A stretch of 64,000 bases of DNA from Benincasa hispida (GCF_009727055.1 NC_052354.1:35023465-35087464); one strand, 5' to 3'. Shown: positions 44,621 through 55,938, counted from the stretch's first letter. Made by a program: numbers and translations. The notes: a model not told the origin generated them from the sequence alone.

Positions 44621-44938
44621 TTATTTTAATAAATAAACAGAACCTCCAAGTTCTACATGGGCATCCTCATGATTTATTTCATCATTTGAAGCTAATAGCA
44701 TCTCCTCGTCATCATAAGGATTGAATCAAAAATCTATTTTTGAATGAACTCTTATAAAGTTATATAGAGCCATTGAAGCAACAACAATTCTTACTTGTTT
44801 GTCTAATAGAAAACCATGCATTTACTGAACAATTTTCCATTTATTCTTCCAAACACCAAATGTTCTCTCAATTTTGCATCTTAACAAGGAATATCTATGA
44901 TTAAATACTTCCTTTGCCTCTTGGTTGGCTTCCACGTC
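44621..44938 (-). pseudogene. PIF/Harbinger transposase C-terminal remnant
   Basis: In one minus-strand frame: EANQEAKEVFNHRYSLLRCK, IERTFGVWKNKWKIVQ, HGFLLDKQVRIVVASMALYN, FIRVHSKIDF, then an acidic tail (NPYDDEEMLL). The 'KE.FN.RHS.LR..IER.FG..K..' and 'Q..IV.A...L.NFI' signatures are those of DDE_Tnp_4 transposases of the PIF/Harbinger superfamily, which cut and paste the element. Two in-frame stops (about 44840 and 44750) break it, and the catalytic D and D residues upstream are missing. The 'E' segment is the part that remains. It does not start with Met, so gene finders miss it. Confidence 0.85.
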
Positions 44939-45402
44939 AAAAATCAACAAAATTCGCTCACCTCTAATCAAATGTTTGGTAATTTTGTGTTCACAATTAA
45001 ATAATTTTGACCATTCAATTAGGAAATGGAATCACTACAATTCTTACAAAAAATTAAGAGTAGTGATTTCTTGAAGTATCTATGTTAGTTAGTTTAGAAG
45101 TTAAAATCATCGTAATACTCAAACGTGTAAGCTTGAATGATTTGCCAAAGCAAAAACACATGGAATGCAAAATAAAGTCTAGAAGAAAAAAACACAAAAA
45201 CTAAAGCATAAAACACCATAAAATGCAATAAAAAATAGAGAATTTACCTATAAACATCGATAGATATTAAACCAATGCACAATGTAAAAAAAAAAAAAAG
45301 GCCACAAAACCCATCAAACAAGGAAAAATTCCATCAAACAAGAAAAAATTCCATCCAACCAAAGCAAATCTCAAAGTAAAGAAAAAATTATAGCATTAAA
45401 AA
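44939..45402. other. Spacer, possibly Harbinger remains
   Basis: The upstream part of the transposase would lie here on the minus strand, but no convincing coding signal is visible. A poly-A tract lies at about 45287-45299. Confidence 0.35.
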
Positions 45403-46382
45403 TGTGCTATCTTGCTCTACTTAATTCAAGGTTATTCTTAGATTTTATGTGTTTATTTCATTATTTTGTAGGTTTAGAGCACCCAAGAGGTAGAACGAGG
45501 CGTTAGTGATGAAATAGAACTAAAATGAGCTAAAACGAAGCTTACTTGCATCAACAGAGAAAGAGAAGGCCAAAATGATGATTTTAACCCTCTATAGGGT
45601 ACAGCTGCGCACAGCTAGGCACCACGCTCAACACTGTAAGGCAGAATGCCTCCTTTCTATGAAAAACACACAGCGTCACGGCGTTTCGACACCGTCACAA
45701 TTTTATAATACATATTTTAGCTACCTAGGTCAGGAATCTGTCTATTTTCAGCCGATTCCCATCGATTTTCTCCTCATTTTTCCGACTTCTTAGTCAGTTT
45801 ATGTATCCAAACTCTACTCCATTGATCTGTATGTCGATTATGGGCTAAGGTAACTTATTCTAGTTTGGGTTTTAGAATTTTTTGACCTATTCTTATACTT
45901 GTGAGCATTTGAACTCGAATTTCCTTGTATTTGTTAGATTCAATTATGATTTAATTGATTATTAACATATTGTCGAACGTTTGTGGATTGTATGATAATT
46001 TTTTTAGATTAACATTTAATACATGGCATATAATCTTATGTTGATCCCTAAGAAGTCATAGGTTACCTTAGCTTGTGAGTCGATAACGATAGATACTGTT
46101 CTAACCAACCTAAGGTTTAATCGAATGAATACATAATTAGGCGCTTGAAAATTAAATATTCAATTTCATGTTACCTTAGGTCTTAATGCAATTAGAAAAT
46201 TTTGAACTCACATGCTTTTCATCAATTCAATTCGGTTTAATTAGTTGATTAGGACGATTAATTTCCAATTAGTTTGATTAGGTGTAAGCAAATATTTAAT
46301 TATGGTAAGGAGAATTCGATGATCGAGTATATTGAATAGGAAAATTTCGTAATAACCCAAGCTATACTTTCTTAATATAAAT
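45403..46382 (+). other. Possible LTR/leader-like AT-rich sequence
   Basis: Contains TTATTTTGTAGGTTTAGAGC and 'CACGGCGTTTCGACACCGTC' palindromic GC-rich stretch at about 45677-45696 in otherwise AT-rich DNA. It ends at the 5' LTR of the copia element. The overall style resembles leaders of long plant gypsy elements but no border can be proven. Confidence 0.25.
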
Positions 46383-46725
46383 TGAAGATTATAAGCTCAT
46401 ACATTCAACATTCAAGAAGCTTTTTCACATTTCTTTAATCTCTACAGTTAGTTATTGTAACTATTTGTATCAGAAATTAGTATAAATACTCATCATTTAC
46501 AGAATTTTAGATACAATAACTACATAGCTTCAAGAAGAACTTGAAAGATCTATAAAGAAAAAAAGTTTGTGACTTAGCTTCATTAATAAAACTCTCTCCT
46601 TCCCGTGGACGTAGGCTTTAATAGCCGAACCACGTATATCGCTGAGCATTTCCTTCCCTTTCTTCTCATTGCCTACAAGATAGCTCGATCGTTTACCATT
46701 TTTTTCTTCATATCGTCTAGAAGAT
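46383..46725 (+). mobile_element. 5' LTR of Tnt1-like copia element (3' side lost)
   Basis: TGAAGATTATAAGCTCATAC and the next ~340 bp are nearly the same as the 3' LTR at 50013, including TATAAATACTC (46481) and CCGTGGACGTAGG and the CCGAACCACGTA block. Homology ends at CTTCATATCG (about 46725), so the LTR tail, PBS and gag N-terminus are missing, as in the relative at 10499. Confidence 0.85.
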
Positions 46726-46770
46726 CAACTGACTGTTTTATTTTAAAAAGAAAGAACCAAGAGAAAGAGA

Positions 46771-47118
46771 ATGATTCAACAGGCAAACAGCCCAACTTTA
46801 GAAAAATCTAATTATGCAAACCCTCTAGGAAAAGATGATTTGGATTTAGACTCCGGATGGACCTACCATATGACCTCAATGAAACCTTGGTTTAACACCT
46901 TTAAGGAAATAGAAGAAGAGATGGTTAATATGGGAAACAACCAAGGCTGTAAAATAGAAGACATTGACTCTGTTTCCAAGAAATTTAAGGATGGAACCAT
47001 CAAACTTCTTAGGAATGTGAGATATATTCCACTACTTAAGAGAAATCTAATCTTCTTAAGTATGTTAGATGCTATAGGGTGTGATACAGGGGTAAAGAAG
47101 GAACTCTTGAGGTGCTAA
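46771..47118 (+). pseudogene. Copia gag end and aspartic protease
   Basis: The frame starts MIQQANSPTLEKSNYANPLG and has LDLDSGWTYHMTSMKPWF, which keeps the D-S-G active site of copia protease. It continues MGNNQGCKIEDIDSVSKKFK, DGTIKLLRNVRYIPLLKRNL and LSMLDAIGC, the C-terminal protease part. The gag core and zinc knuckle are absent through the deletion. A frameshift follows near 47100. Confidence 0.88.
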
Positions 47119-48020
47119 AGGACTCTAAAGTAATATTAGTTGGGGAAAAGATAAGTGACTTATTTGTGGTCAAAGGAGTTGAGATGATGACAGGAGCTTA
47201 TATAGCCACCACAAATGAGATCACAGAGGCTGATGTATGACATAAAAGGTTATCTCACATAAGAGCTAAAGGCCTAGAAGTCCTATCTAATCAAGGAATT
47301 CTCCCTAAAGGTCTCTCAAAAGATCTAACCTTTTGTGAACACTGTGTTTTAGGGAAAGCCACAAGGCAAAATTTCACTAAAGCACAACATACCAAAAAAG
47401 GTATTTTAGACTATATACACTCTGACCTATGGAGTCCAACTCCTACACCAAGCCTAAGTGGTTCAAAGTATTTACTTTCTTTTATTGATGATTTCTCTAG
47501 GAAAAGTTAGGTTTACTTCCTTACAACTAAAGATCAAGTGTGTGATAGGTTTAAGAAATGGAAACTCATGATAGAGAAACAAACTTCTAAAGAAATTAAG
47601 TACCTAAAAACTGATAATGGACTGGAATTTTGTAGTGAAGAGTTTAACAAATTCTAGAAAAGATACTGGAATTACTAGACATAGGATAGTTAGATTCACT
47701 CCTCAACAAAATGGAGTTGCTGAAAAACTAAATAGGACAGTCATGGAAAGAGTTATATGTCTCCTATCATATACTAAGTGAAAATTACTGGGCAGAGGCT
47801 GCAAGCTACACAGTGTACACCTTAAATAGGTGTCCACATTCCTTCCTAAATTTTTTGACTCCTGAAGAAAAATGGACCACACATCTACCTAACCTAGATA
47901 ACCTAAGGGTATTTGGATGTGTTGGCTATATTCATCAAAATCAAGGGAAATTAAAATCTAGGGCAGTAAAGTGTATGTTTGTGGGGTTTTCTGAGGGAAT
48001 AAAAGGATTTAAAATGTGAA
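47105..48020 (+). pseudogene. Copia pre-integrase and integrase
   Basis: HKRLSHIRAKGLEVLSNQG with CEHCVLGKATR gives a complete HHCC site. The core shows DYIHSDLWSPTPTPSLSGS (Asp), KTDNGLEFCSEEF (Asp) and TPQQNGVAEKLNRTVMERV (Glu). Stops fall at 47238-47240 and 47508-47510, both at conserved Trp codons, and frameshifts lie near 47655 and 47770. The C-terminal VFGCVGYIHQNQGKLKSRAV matches the relative at 11510-11570. Confidence 0.92.
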
Positions 48021-49431
48021 GCCCTATTGAAAAGAGGTTTATTATAAGTAGATATGTCACTTTCAGAGAAAAAGAAATGTTTATGCAAAAGGAAAGGATA
48101 TCCTATGAAGTTCTTAATAGCTCTAATACTACTAGGATTAAGGTGGAGTCACCTAAAGTTTCTTCCACTAACCAAAACCCTCCTATAGATTTAGAAAAAG
48201 AAGAGGATACCTCAAATGAGACCACTGGGAATACTGAAGTTGTACTTGATCTAAGGCAGTATTCCTTGGCTAGGGATAGACAAAGAAGAGTGATAGTTCC
48301 TCCAACTAGGTATACTGAAAATAACTATATGAACCTAGTTCTGAATGCCACAATAGCTCTTAATGACCAAGAACCAACCATTTTTGAAGAGGCAGTGAAC
48401 TGCCCTAATGCTAGGTCTTGGATTCAAGCTATGTGTGAAGAGATGGAGTCACTCACTGTCAATAATACATGGACCCTAGCTCCTCTTACAAAAGGTGTAA
48501 ACCTATAGCCTCTAAATGGATATACAAACTAAAGGAAGGTTCTACCAAAGAAGAAAAGCCTAGGTACAAGGCAAGGTTAGTGGCTAAAGATTTTACTCAG
48601 AGAAAAGGAATACACTATACTGAAATCTTTTCACCAATAGTGAAACAAACCTCTATTAGGCTACTTTTATCTCTAGTTGCTCAGTATAATCAAGAACTAG
48701 ATCAACTAAATGTTAAAATTACCTTTCTACATGGAAACTTAGATGAGGTTATCTATATGGTTCAACCTAAAGGGTTTGAGGAAAAAGGTAAGGAAGACCT
48801 ATATTGTCTCCTAAATAAGTTAATATATGGTCTAAAATAATCCCTTAGATGTTAGTGCAGAAGATTTAATGACTACATAGAGAGTATAGGTTTTCAAAGA
48901 AGTTCCTATGATATTTATTCTTATATTAACTCTACTTCCTATAAGAACAAAGTCTACCTATTACTCTATGTGGATGATATGTTACTAGCCCAAAAATCAA
49001 AGGAGGATTCAACTTATGTAAAAAATCTCCTAAAGAGAGAACTTGACATGAAGGACTTTGGTCAGTCTAGAAAGATCCTTGGGATAGAAATTCAAAGGGA
49101 CAGAACTTCCTCAATCCTAACCATAAGTCAACTAAGCTTCTGTGAAAAGGTAATAAACAGATTCAATATTAGAAATGCAAAACACGTTACTATTCCTATT
49201 GCTACACACTTTAAACTTTCCTCTGAGCACTCACCAAAAGAAACAGACATAAAACATTTGACTCAAATGCAATCAATTCCTTATAATCAAGCAGTAGGGA
49301 GTCTAATTTACTTAATGATATCGACTAGACCAGACTTATCATACAGCACTAGTTTAGTTAGTAAATACATGTCTAACCTTGGAAAAAGACATTGGGAAGC
49401 AACAAAATGGATTTTAAGATATCTTATTTGA
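48021..49431 (+). pseudogene. Copia reverse transcriptase
   Basis: The linker RDRQRRVIVPPTRYTE (48077-48508) is followed after a frameshift by KWIYKLKEGS, RYKARLVAKDFTQRKGIHY, FSPIVKQTSIRLLLSLVAQ, LNVKITFLHGNLDE, LLNKLIYGLK, LLLYVDDMLLA (about 48958-48990) and MKDFGQSRKILGIEIQRD. In-frame stops at 48838-48840 (Gln to stop) and 48853-48855 (Trp to stop) lie between palm motifs. Close relative of the RT at 11773-12863, and slightly better preserved in FSPIVK. Confidence 0.93.
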
Positions 49432-49956
49432 TCTAAACAGTCAAAATTAACATATCAAAATACTAATGAATCAAATTTAGAGCTATATCGATATGTTGAT
49501 TCAGATTTTACAGGTGACGAAGACAAAAAGATATCTCTAATAGGTTATCTATTCTTATTTGGTCCTAACTTGTTGTGTTGGAAAGCAAATTTACAGTCAA
49601 TCATAGCACTTCCAACCACAGAAGTAGAGTACATGGCTCTATTAGAAGCAATAAAGGAAGCACTGTGGTTAAAAGGATTGATGAAGGACTTTGGTATTAA
49701 TCAAACAGTAGTTAAAATCTACTGTGATAATCAAAGTGCCATTCACCTTTCCAAAAACCCTCATTATCATTCAAGGACCAAACATATAGATATCAAGTAT
49801 CACTTTGTCAGAGACAGAATAGAGAAAGGAGATGTTGAGGTGCTAAAAGTTCATACCACCGAGAATGCAGATGACATACTTACCAAACTTGTGAGTAAAC
49901 TCAAGCTTGCTAACTGTCTTGGTCAGATCGGGTTTCTTGTTCCTGAAAAATGGTGA
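49432..49956 (+). pseudogene. Copia RNase H and end of Pol
   Basis: Same frame after a TGA at 49429-49431: LELYRYVDSDFTGD (Asp), PTTEVEYMALLEAIKEALWL (Glu), VKIYCDNQSAIHLSKNPHYH (Asp), SRTKHIDIKYHFVRDRIEKG and DDILTKLVSKLKLANCLGQ. The C-terminus ends VPEKW before a stop. Catalytic residues are preserved. Confidence 0.92.
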
Positions 49957-50000
49957 AGACATGTTAAATCCAGAAGAAGAAGAGGTTACATGTTGAACTT

Positions 50001-50012
50001 AAGGTGGAGATT
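50001..50012 (+). other. Polypurine tract
   Basis: AAGGTGGAGATT directly precedes the 3' LTR and matches the tract before 13622. Confidence 0.75.
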
Positions 50013-50510
50013 TAAAGATTATAAGCTCATACATTCAACATTCAAGAAGCTTTTTCACGTTTCTTTAATCCTTACAGTTAATTATTGTAACTACTTATAT
50101 CAGAAATTAGTATAAATACTCATCATTTACAAAATTTTAGATACAACAACTACATAGCTTCAAGAAGAAATTGAAAGATCTATAAAGAAAAAAAGTCTGT
50201 GACTTAGCGTCATTAATAAAACTCTCTTCTTCCCATGGACGTAGGTTTTAATAGCCGAACCACGTACATCGCTGAGCACTTTCTTCCCTTTATTCTCATC
50301 GTCTACAAGATAGCTTGATCGTTTACCATTTTTTTCTTCATATCGCCAAGATCAGCCGATCATCTACCTTTTTCTTCAGCAATCATCTACACGATTACAT
50401 GTTCGTTTACCTTTTCTTTCTGCCATCGTCTACCCGATCGCAAGATTCCTCCATCGTATACTCAAAGCAGACGCACAGATTAAACAAGAAAGCATTAAGG
50501 TTAGAAGAAA
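50013..50510 (+). mobile_element. 3' LTR of Tnt1-like copia element with GATCG motif tail
   Basis: Begins TAAAGATTATAAGCTC (the TG start has become TA), with TATAAATACTC at 50111. After CTTCATATCG it continues with a tail missing from the 5' LTR: GATCGTTTACC, CGATCATCTACC, CAATCATCTACACGATTAC, GTTCGTTTACC, CATCGTCTACCCGATCGC (about 50308-50440). The 3' border near 50510 is a guess. Confidence 0.75.
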
Positions 50511-50656
50511 CTAAAAGAACATAGAAGGTGGAGAACGAGAGAATCAGAGAGCAAGAGAGAGAGAAAAAATAATTTGCATTAAACACCCATCAGAAAGAAG
50601 TCATTCTTTTCATTTTTCCACTAGACAAAGAGTAGTGGGATAGACCACATGTAAGG
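50511..50656. other. Target region of the chromovirus insertion
   Basis: A purine-rich GAGAGAGAG stretch (about 50530-50570) and unrecognised DNA, ending in the target-site duplication TAAGG (50652-50656). Confidence 0.6.
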
Positions 50657-51170
50657 TGTAACGGTCATGCTTGTCCAGGGCCTATTGCCCATGGCCGCAT
50701 GCCCAAACCAACCCCCTTCTAGCATACCTTCATATTCTGTATTGTATTAGTTTAGTTAGCTTGCTTTCTTTACATTTTCATTGAAAGTGACCACTCGCCC
50801 TTTTGCATATGCAAGGGCGCCAGTTGGCTTTTTGTTCAGAATGCACTATATGGGGATAAGACTAACCATACAGGTTCCTCATACCCGGAGTAGTACTCTA
50901 TAAAGCCGTTGTTGTTGCTTATTGCTATTCTAGTCTACACAATTCTTTCTTTTCTTTCATACACAACTCTCCAAATCACTCTTACGAAAACCTTTTCTCT
51001 AAACCCGTTTTCTAAAACCGTTTTTCCCTAAAAGGGGGTGGAGGTTGCAAGAGGCAACTTCGGTGTTGCCACGGCAGTCACAAAATTCGAGTTGGCTTGG
51101 CTTGTTCGTGAGCGGAACAAGTGCCGCACAATCGCCTAAGAGAAGCTTTCCGGAAGAGCGATGTGTGACA
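50657..51170 (+). mobile_element. 5' LTR of chromovirus (Ty3/gypsy) element
   Basis: Starts TGTAACGGTCATGC and ends GATGTGTGACA (514 bp). It is nearly the same as the 3' LTR at 54083-54583. A TATA box (CTCTATAAAGCC) is at about 50897. The target duplication TAAGG lies immediately outside (50652-50656). Confidence 0.95.
50897..50907 (+). promoter_or_regulatory. LTR TATA box
   Basis: CTCTATAAAGC occurs at the same LTR offset in the 3' LTR (about 54319-54329), in both cases after TCATACCCGGAGTAGTA. Confidence 0.55.
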
Positions 51171-51171
51171 G

Positions 51172-51186
51172 TTGGTATCAGAAGCC
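51172..51186 (+). other. Primer-binding site (initiator Met tRNA type)
   Basis: TTGGTATCAGAAGCC one base after the 5' LTR closely matches the plant iMet PBS TGGTATCAGAGCC. Confidence 0.8.
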
Positions 51187-52720
51187 AACGTTCGGCTTAA
51201 TAGAGGAAGATCAGTGATCCATGTCGTGACGAAGAACCTGAACAAGTCCCATGTGGACAGATTGTTAAGAGATGGAAGAACAAATGCTCTACCTGAGAGA
51301 GGTTCCCGGATAATGTTGGTTTCCTTGAGAACTCGGCTACAAGAAGTTGTCCGAGAAAGCCGATGGAAAATTGATGCGGTTGTAGGACCGCCTAGACGGA
51401 TTACCCGTCAGGAGAATTGATGAGGAGTGGTAGACGAGACCCTCGAGCCAAAACAGTACGGTCCGGACAGTTTAGAAACGAGGGCGTCAGCTCCTTCAGG
51501 CTCTGTGCCCCACTAGAGGAGCGTGTCGAAGAGCTGACAGGCTCCCAAAAAAGCATACTTCAAATTGGTAACGATTTATCTGAAGACTTTCGATCGGCCC
51601 TGGATGTCGTCAGAGCCGAGATAGCGGATTGATGCTAGGGTAATCTCACCATACGAGCGTCGGGAACCAAACCCCACCTAGGGAGCCATGGCAGCTGAGT
51701 CGAATAAAAATTCCAGAACCGAACCCTTCTGTGGGGTGCGGAGAAGCGAAAGCCCTGGAAATTTTCTATTCTTCGCCCTGAGCAAATACTTCAAGGCGAC
51801 GAACAGCAGTGACTGAAGAGTCAAAAGTCACAATAGCAATGATGCATCTAATTTGAAGATGCGAAATGTGGTGAGATCACGATTACAGACATAGGCAGGA
51901 AGGACGCATTGCACGATTAAGAATACAATTTGGATTAGAAAATTGAAACAAGAACTCTGTTCGTCAGAATAATACTTCCCTTGGAAAACATGTCGACCCA
52001 TCTTTGGCTCGACGAAAACTCCCTGAGAGCTAAAGCAAACTAGTGTAACATCAGGTTACTACGGTATAAAATAGTCTTGCCGGAACTCAATGTTGGACAT
52101 ACGGGATATGTCTGAAAAGGACAAAGTCTTTTGCTTTGTGGAGGGGCTTGAAAACCGTGTGGGCGAATCAAAACTATATGAAACAGAGGTGACAGAATCT
52201 CCCCTCTGCTATGCGGCAAGCTGAACGCTATACGCCCTTAGCACTGAATCACAAGATGTGAGGAAGCAATCAACTTTCCCCAAGATGGGGAAACAGAAAA
52301 TAGCCGTTCTAGTCCTCCTAGACCTGGGGGAGGAGACTAAGAACACAGGGGGACCATAAATCATCCCAAACCACAGAGGATCGGGACACAATGGCGGGGG
52401 CCGCCACAACAGCATAACAATTACAATCGCCCCCTGTCTTGTTTCATATGTAGAGGGCCACACAGGCGCGGCGAGTGTCCAAATTCAAACTGCGTTCAGT
52501 GTCTTTTCAAGCCACTTAGCCTCTACCTCCGAAGACGAGGCTAAACTAGAGGAGACGGTAACCGAGCCAGCGACAGAAATTGAGGAATCCCAGGATGGGG
52601 GCATTGAAAATTCCTATCTGCACTCCAGAAGAAAATATGGGAAAGAAAGTGACGGAGACTAGAGAAAGGTCTCATGTATGTGGACGCTTGGGTCAACCAA
52701 AATCGGCCAAAAACCACTAT
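51187..52720 (+). pseudogene. Chromovirus gag, frameshifted, with zinc knuckle
   Basis: Visible parts: RVEELTGSQKS and DLSEDFRSALDVVRAEIAD (51417-51632), RIKIPEPNPSVGCGEAKALE, NIRDMSEKDKVFCFVEGL and NRVGESKLYETEV in other frames. The zinc knuckle is CFICRGPHRRGEC at about 52440-52478 (C-x2-C-x3-H-x4-C). These match chromovirus Gag. The frame changes several times. Gag forms the particle. Confidence 0.85.
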
Positions 52721-53134
52721 GGTTGACTCTTGGGCGTACCCATAACTTTCATGGCTGAGACGGAAGCTCGCTGCCTGGACTTGAATTGGGAAAGAGATGC
52801 AGGGGAGATGAAAGCTGTGAATTCCGCAGCCCTACCGATTACGATAACGAAGAGAACTCCGGTAAAGTTAGGAGACTGGAGGGCTTCGTTGACTTCGGTG
52901 ATTGTCAAGATGGATGATTTCGATGTGGTACTGGGGATGGAATTCCTACTTGAACATAAAGTCATACCAGTGCCCCTCGCCAAATGCTTAGTCATTACAG
53001 GATCTTCACCGACCGTAGTCCAAGCCAGTATCAAGCGGCCAAATGGGGTGAGAATGATCTCAGCCCTCCAATTGAAGAGGGGCCTGGCCCACGACGAACC
53101 CACGTTCATAGCCATCCCGATAGAATCGGTTTGA
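52715..53134 (+). pseudogene. Chromovirus aspartic protease
   Basis: The active site reads VDSW A (family VDSGAT), with the next HNF in a shifted frame and FMAETEARCLDLNW in the frame 52730-53134. Downstream MKAVNSAALPI, VKMDDFDVVLGMEFLLEH and MPSAKCL-like PLAKCLVITG are clear. The Gly of D-S-G is Trp and a frameshift lies at the site, so the enzyme is dead. Confidence 0.88.
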
Positions 53135-53345
53135 GTCCACTGAAGAGGAGATCCCCCAAGACGTCCTATTTGTCTTGGAAGAGTATCGGGACGTCATGCA
53201 GAAAAGCCTGCCCAAGTCCTTACCCCGACAAAGGGGATTGACCATGAGATTGAGTTTATTGCCAGGGGCAAAGCCGCCTTACCAAAATGCATATCGGATG
53301 GTCCCGCCAAAATTGGTACTGAGCGTCGGAAAACAGTCAGACGAG
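53135..53345 (+). pseudogene. Chromovirus RT N-terminus only
   Basis: LEEYRDVMQKSLPKSLPRQR and LLPGAKPPYQNAYRMVPPKL are the beginning of chromovirus RT ('V..LP..LPP.R...H.I.L.PG..P....YRM.P.E'). The sequence then runs directly into the late integrase part. The whole catalytic RT, RNase H and integrase core are deleted. Confidence 0.85.
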
Positions 53346-54082
53346 TTGTTAGATATGGCTCAGTTCAGCTTCAATAGCCAGCAGAGTTCCGCGACCGGAA
53401 AAATGACCTTCGAAGTGTGCGGCAGGCAGCCACTCAGGCCACACTTGGTGGACCACACCTTATGCAGGCACAAAGTCCTCAGGCACATAACTACACTAAA
53501 GAAGTGGAGCAAAACCTCTGAGATAGCTCGCGCCTACCTAGAAGGAGCATCGAGGAGGATGAAGAAGTAGGCTGGTAAGAAGCGGAGGGCCCTTGAGTTT
53601 TCAAGCTGGGGACAAGGTCCTGATCAAGCTACGACCGAAACAGTTTCGTTTCCGAGGCCAGAGAGACCAACGGCTAGTAAGGAAATATGAAGGTCCATGG
53701 AGGTAATTGAGAAGTCGGGGAGAACTCTATATAGGGTTCAGTTACCCTCATGGATGAAGATTCATCCTGTCGTCCATGTGAGTATCCTGAAACACCCTAT
53801 CATCCCGATCCCGAGGATGAACAGATAAACATGCTAAGGCGCCCACCCGGTCACGATGAAGAGTTCTGCTGAGAAAAAAGTTGCACAAATCCTGGATAAA
53901 ACGTACGCGCCGTATTAGAAGACCCAGATGAGAAACTGACAGTGTTCTTAGTGAAATGGAAGGATCTTCCCGACGAAGAGATCAGTTGGGGCAGGCCGAA
54001 GACTTGAAGAATGCAGCTTCAGCCATCGCAGGTTTTGAACAAGGTCGGTTGACGGGGACGTCAAACAATTAAGTGGGGAGAA
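53346..54082 (+). pseudogene. Chromovirus integrase C-terminus with chromodomain
   Basis: DMAQFSFNSQQSSATGKMTF continues from the RT fragment in the same frame to ARAYLEGASRRMKK. Then, in other frames, come KIHPVVHVSILKHP and the chromodomain LVKWKDLPDEEISW with DLKNAASAIAGFEQGR (about 53954-54048). The chromodomain directs plant chromoviruses to methylated heterochromatin. The PPT AATTAAGTGGGGAGAA precedes 54083. Confidence 0.88.
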
Positions 54083-54583
54083 TGTAACGGTCATGCTTGT
54101 CCAGGGCCTGTTGCCATGGCCGCATGCCCAAACCAACCCCCTTCTAGCATACTTTCATATTCTGTATAGTATTAGTTTAGTTAGCTTGCTTCTTTACATT
54201 TACATTGTAAGTGACCACTCGCCCTTTTGCAATATGCAAGGGCGCCAGTTGGCTTTTGTTCAGAATGCACTATATTGGGGATAAGACTAACCATCAGTTC
54301 CTCATACCCGGAGTAGTACTCTATAAAGCCGTTGTTGTTGCTTATTACTTTCTATTCTACTACAATCTTTCTTTCTTTATACACACTCTCAAATCTTCTT
54401 ACGATATATACTTTTTCTCTAAACCCGTTTTCTAAAACCGTTTTCCCTAAAACGGGGGTGGAGGTTGCAAGAGGCACTCGGTGTGCCATCGGCAGTCTGA
54501 ATTCGAGTTGGCTGGCTTGTTCGTGAGCGGGAACAAGTGCCGCACAATCGCTAAGAGAAGCTTCCGGAAGAGCGATTGTGACA
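54083..54583 (+). mobile_element. 3' LTR of chromovirus element
   Basis: 501 bp, TGTAACGGTCATGC to GCGATTGTGACA, followed by the duplication TAAGG (54584-54588). It differs from the 5' LTR by small indels and a few substitutions, pointing to moderate age. Confidence 0.95.
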
Positions 54584-55835
54584 TAAGGCATCAACTGGAA
54601 AATCATGGGCTCTTAATAACCAAGTTCTCTACCAACCAAAAAGTTTTTTAGGCAAAGAATAGGACTCTCGGTTTGGATAAGCAAAAAGGGCGTCACCTTA
54701 TTTCATCATTTGGGCCAAAAAGCTTCATCAATTCACAGAAGCAGGCCCAACATAATTTCCCAACTTTTACTTAGTTCTTTAATTTTATACAATTTTAATT
54801 TCTCTTACAACCAATTAACTTGTTACCTTAGGTTGTAAACTGCTTAATAGAGAAATTCAAATGTTCCCTATATTTGACTTGTTGCTACCACTATTATACA
54901 TTTAGTGGAAACGATTAATTTATTTTGTTTGAAATTAGGCGATGAATTCATGACAAAACTAACCTAAAATCGGAGCTATTGATGTAAGATCCTATTGAGA
55001 AGTTCTTAATTGGCAAAATGAGATAGAGAGAGAACATAGAAGACATTTTTGGCTTGGTCAAATGTGGGAGAAAGGTGGGAAAAGGAGGTCGGGTAGTATA
55101 AGAGGTATTTTAGTAGTTTCAAGATAAGATAAAAAAAAAGTGGATGGATTCTCAATCAATCACTAAAGATCTCTTTTTCAAAAAAAAAAAAAAAAAAAAA
55201 TTGAATGATTTCTCCAAAATTACTTATTTTTTAAGAAAATGTATTTTGCGAAGTTTCCAAACACTACAAATTTTTTCAAAATGACTTTTTTATTCCAAAT
55301 TTAAACACATAAAAATATAATCCAAACATACCCTTAATTTTAAACAATATCTATGATTTTGATGGTCTATCCACTCACCATCCTTTCCTTTTCCCCAATG
55401 ATCTTTGAATGTCGACTTATCTACCTTCCAAGTTTAGAATTTTCCTTCATTAGTGTCCTTTGATCTTGCACTTGTTCTACCTTCTAATTCAACTCTAATT
55501 TGTACTATAAGGAAGACATGAAACCAAGTGATGAGCTAGATTTAGGTCCCAAACATTGTCTTTAATATGCCTTGATTGATGACCAGTGCAGAACATCAGT
55601 ATTATTTCAAAGAACACAACGATTGTTTGGCTAAACATTAGTGAAGACCCTTCTTTATATGGTGTTTCTACAGGCTTTTACATTGTTCGGCTACATGTAT
55701 TATTTCAAATGAGAGAGTTAAAGATATGATAAAATTCATAAATTTAAGATTTGATTGAGAAGAACTTACATATGCATCTCTTGCACGTTCACCCATCCAT
55801 CTTTTCTCACCGAAGTGACTTAGATGGGACAATTT
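54584..55835. other. Intergenic spacer
   Basis: Begins with the second TAAGG copy. Contains a poly-A tract at about 55180-55200 and T/A-rich DNA with no gene seen. Confidence 0.5.
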
Positions 55836-55938
55836 CTATTAAAGACTTTGTAAATAAATGAAATAGTCGTACATTTTTTTATTTGGTTGTAACATAGTTG
55901 TTGAAATTAGTTATGATTTTTGTTATTTTGTTTTCATT
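55836..55938 (+). mobile_element. 5' LTR piece of Ale-like copia element
   Basis: TTAAAGACTTTGTAAATAAAT and TGGTTGTAACATAGTTGTTG match the first ~100 bp of the 3' LTR at 61736. It is cut at about 55938 by a Tnt1-like LTR. Confidence 0.65.

Noticed and set aside
52717..53115. 132-codon minus-strand frame
   Set aside because: Antisense of the chromovirus protease frame 52730-53134, which has clear protease motifs.
55090..55340. LINE 3' end because of a long A tract
   Set aside because: No reverse transcriptase or endonuclease trace upstream and no target duplication; an A-run alone is not evidence.
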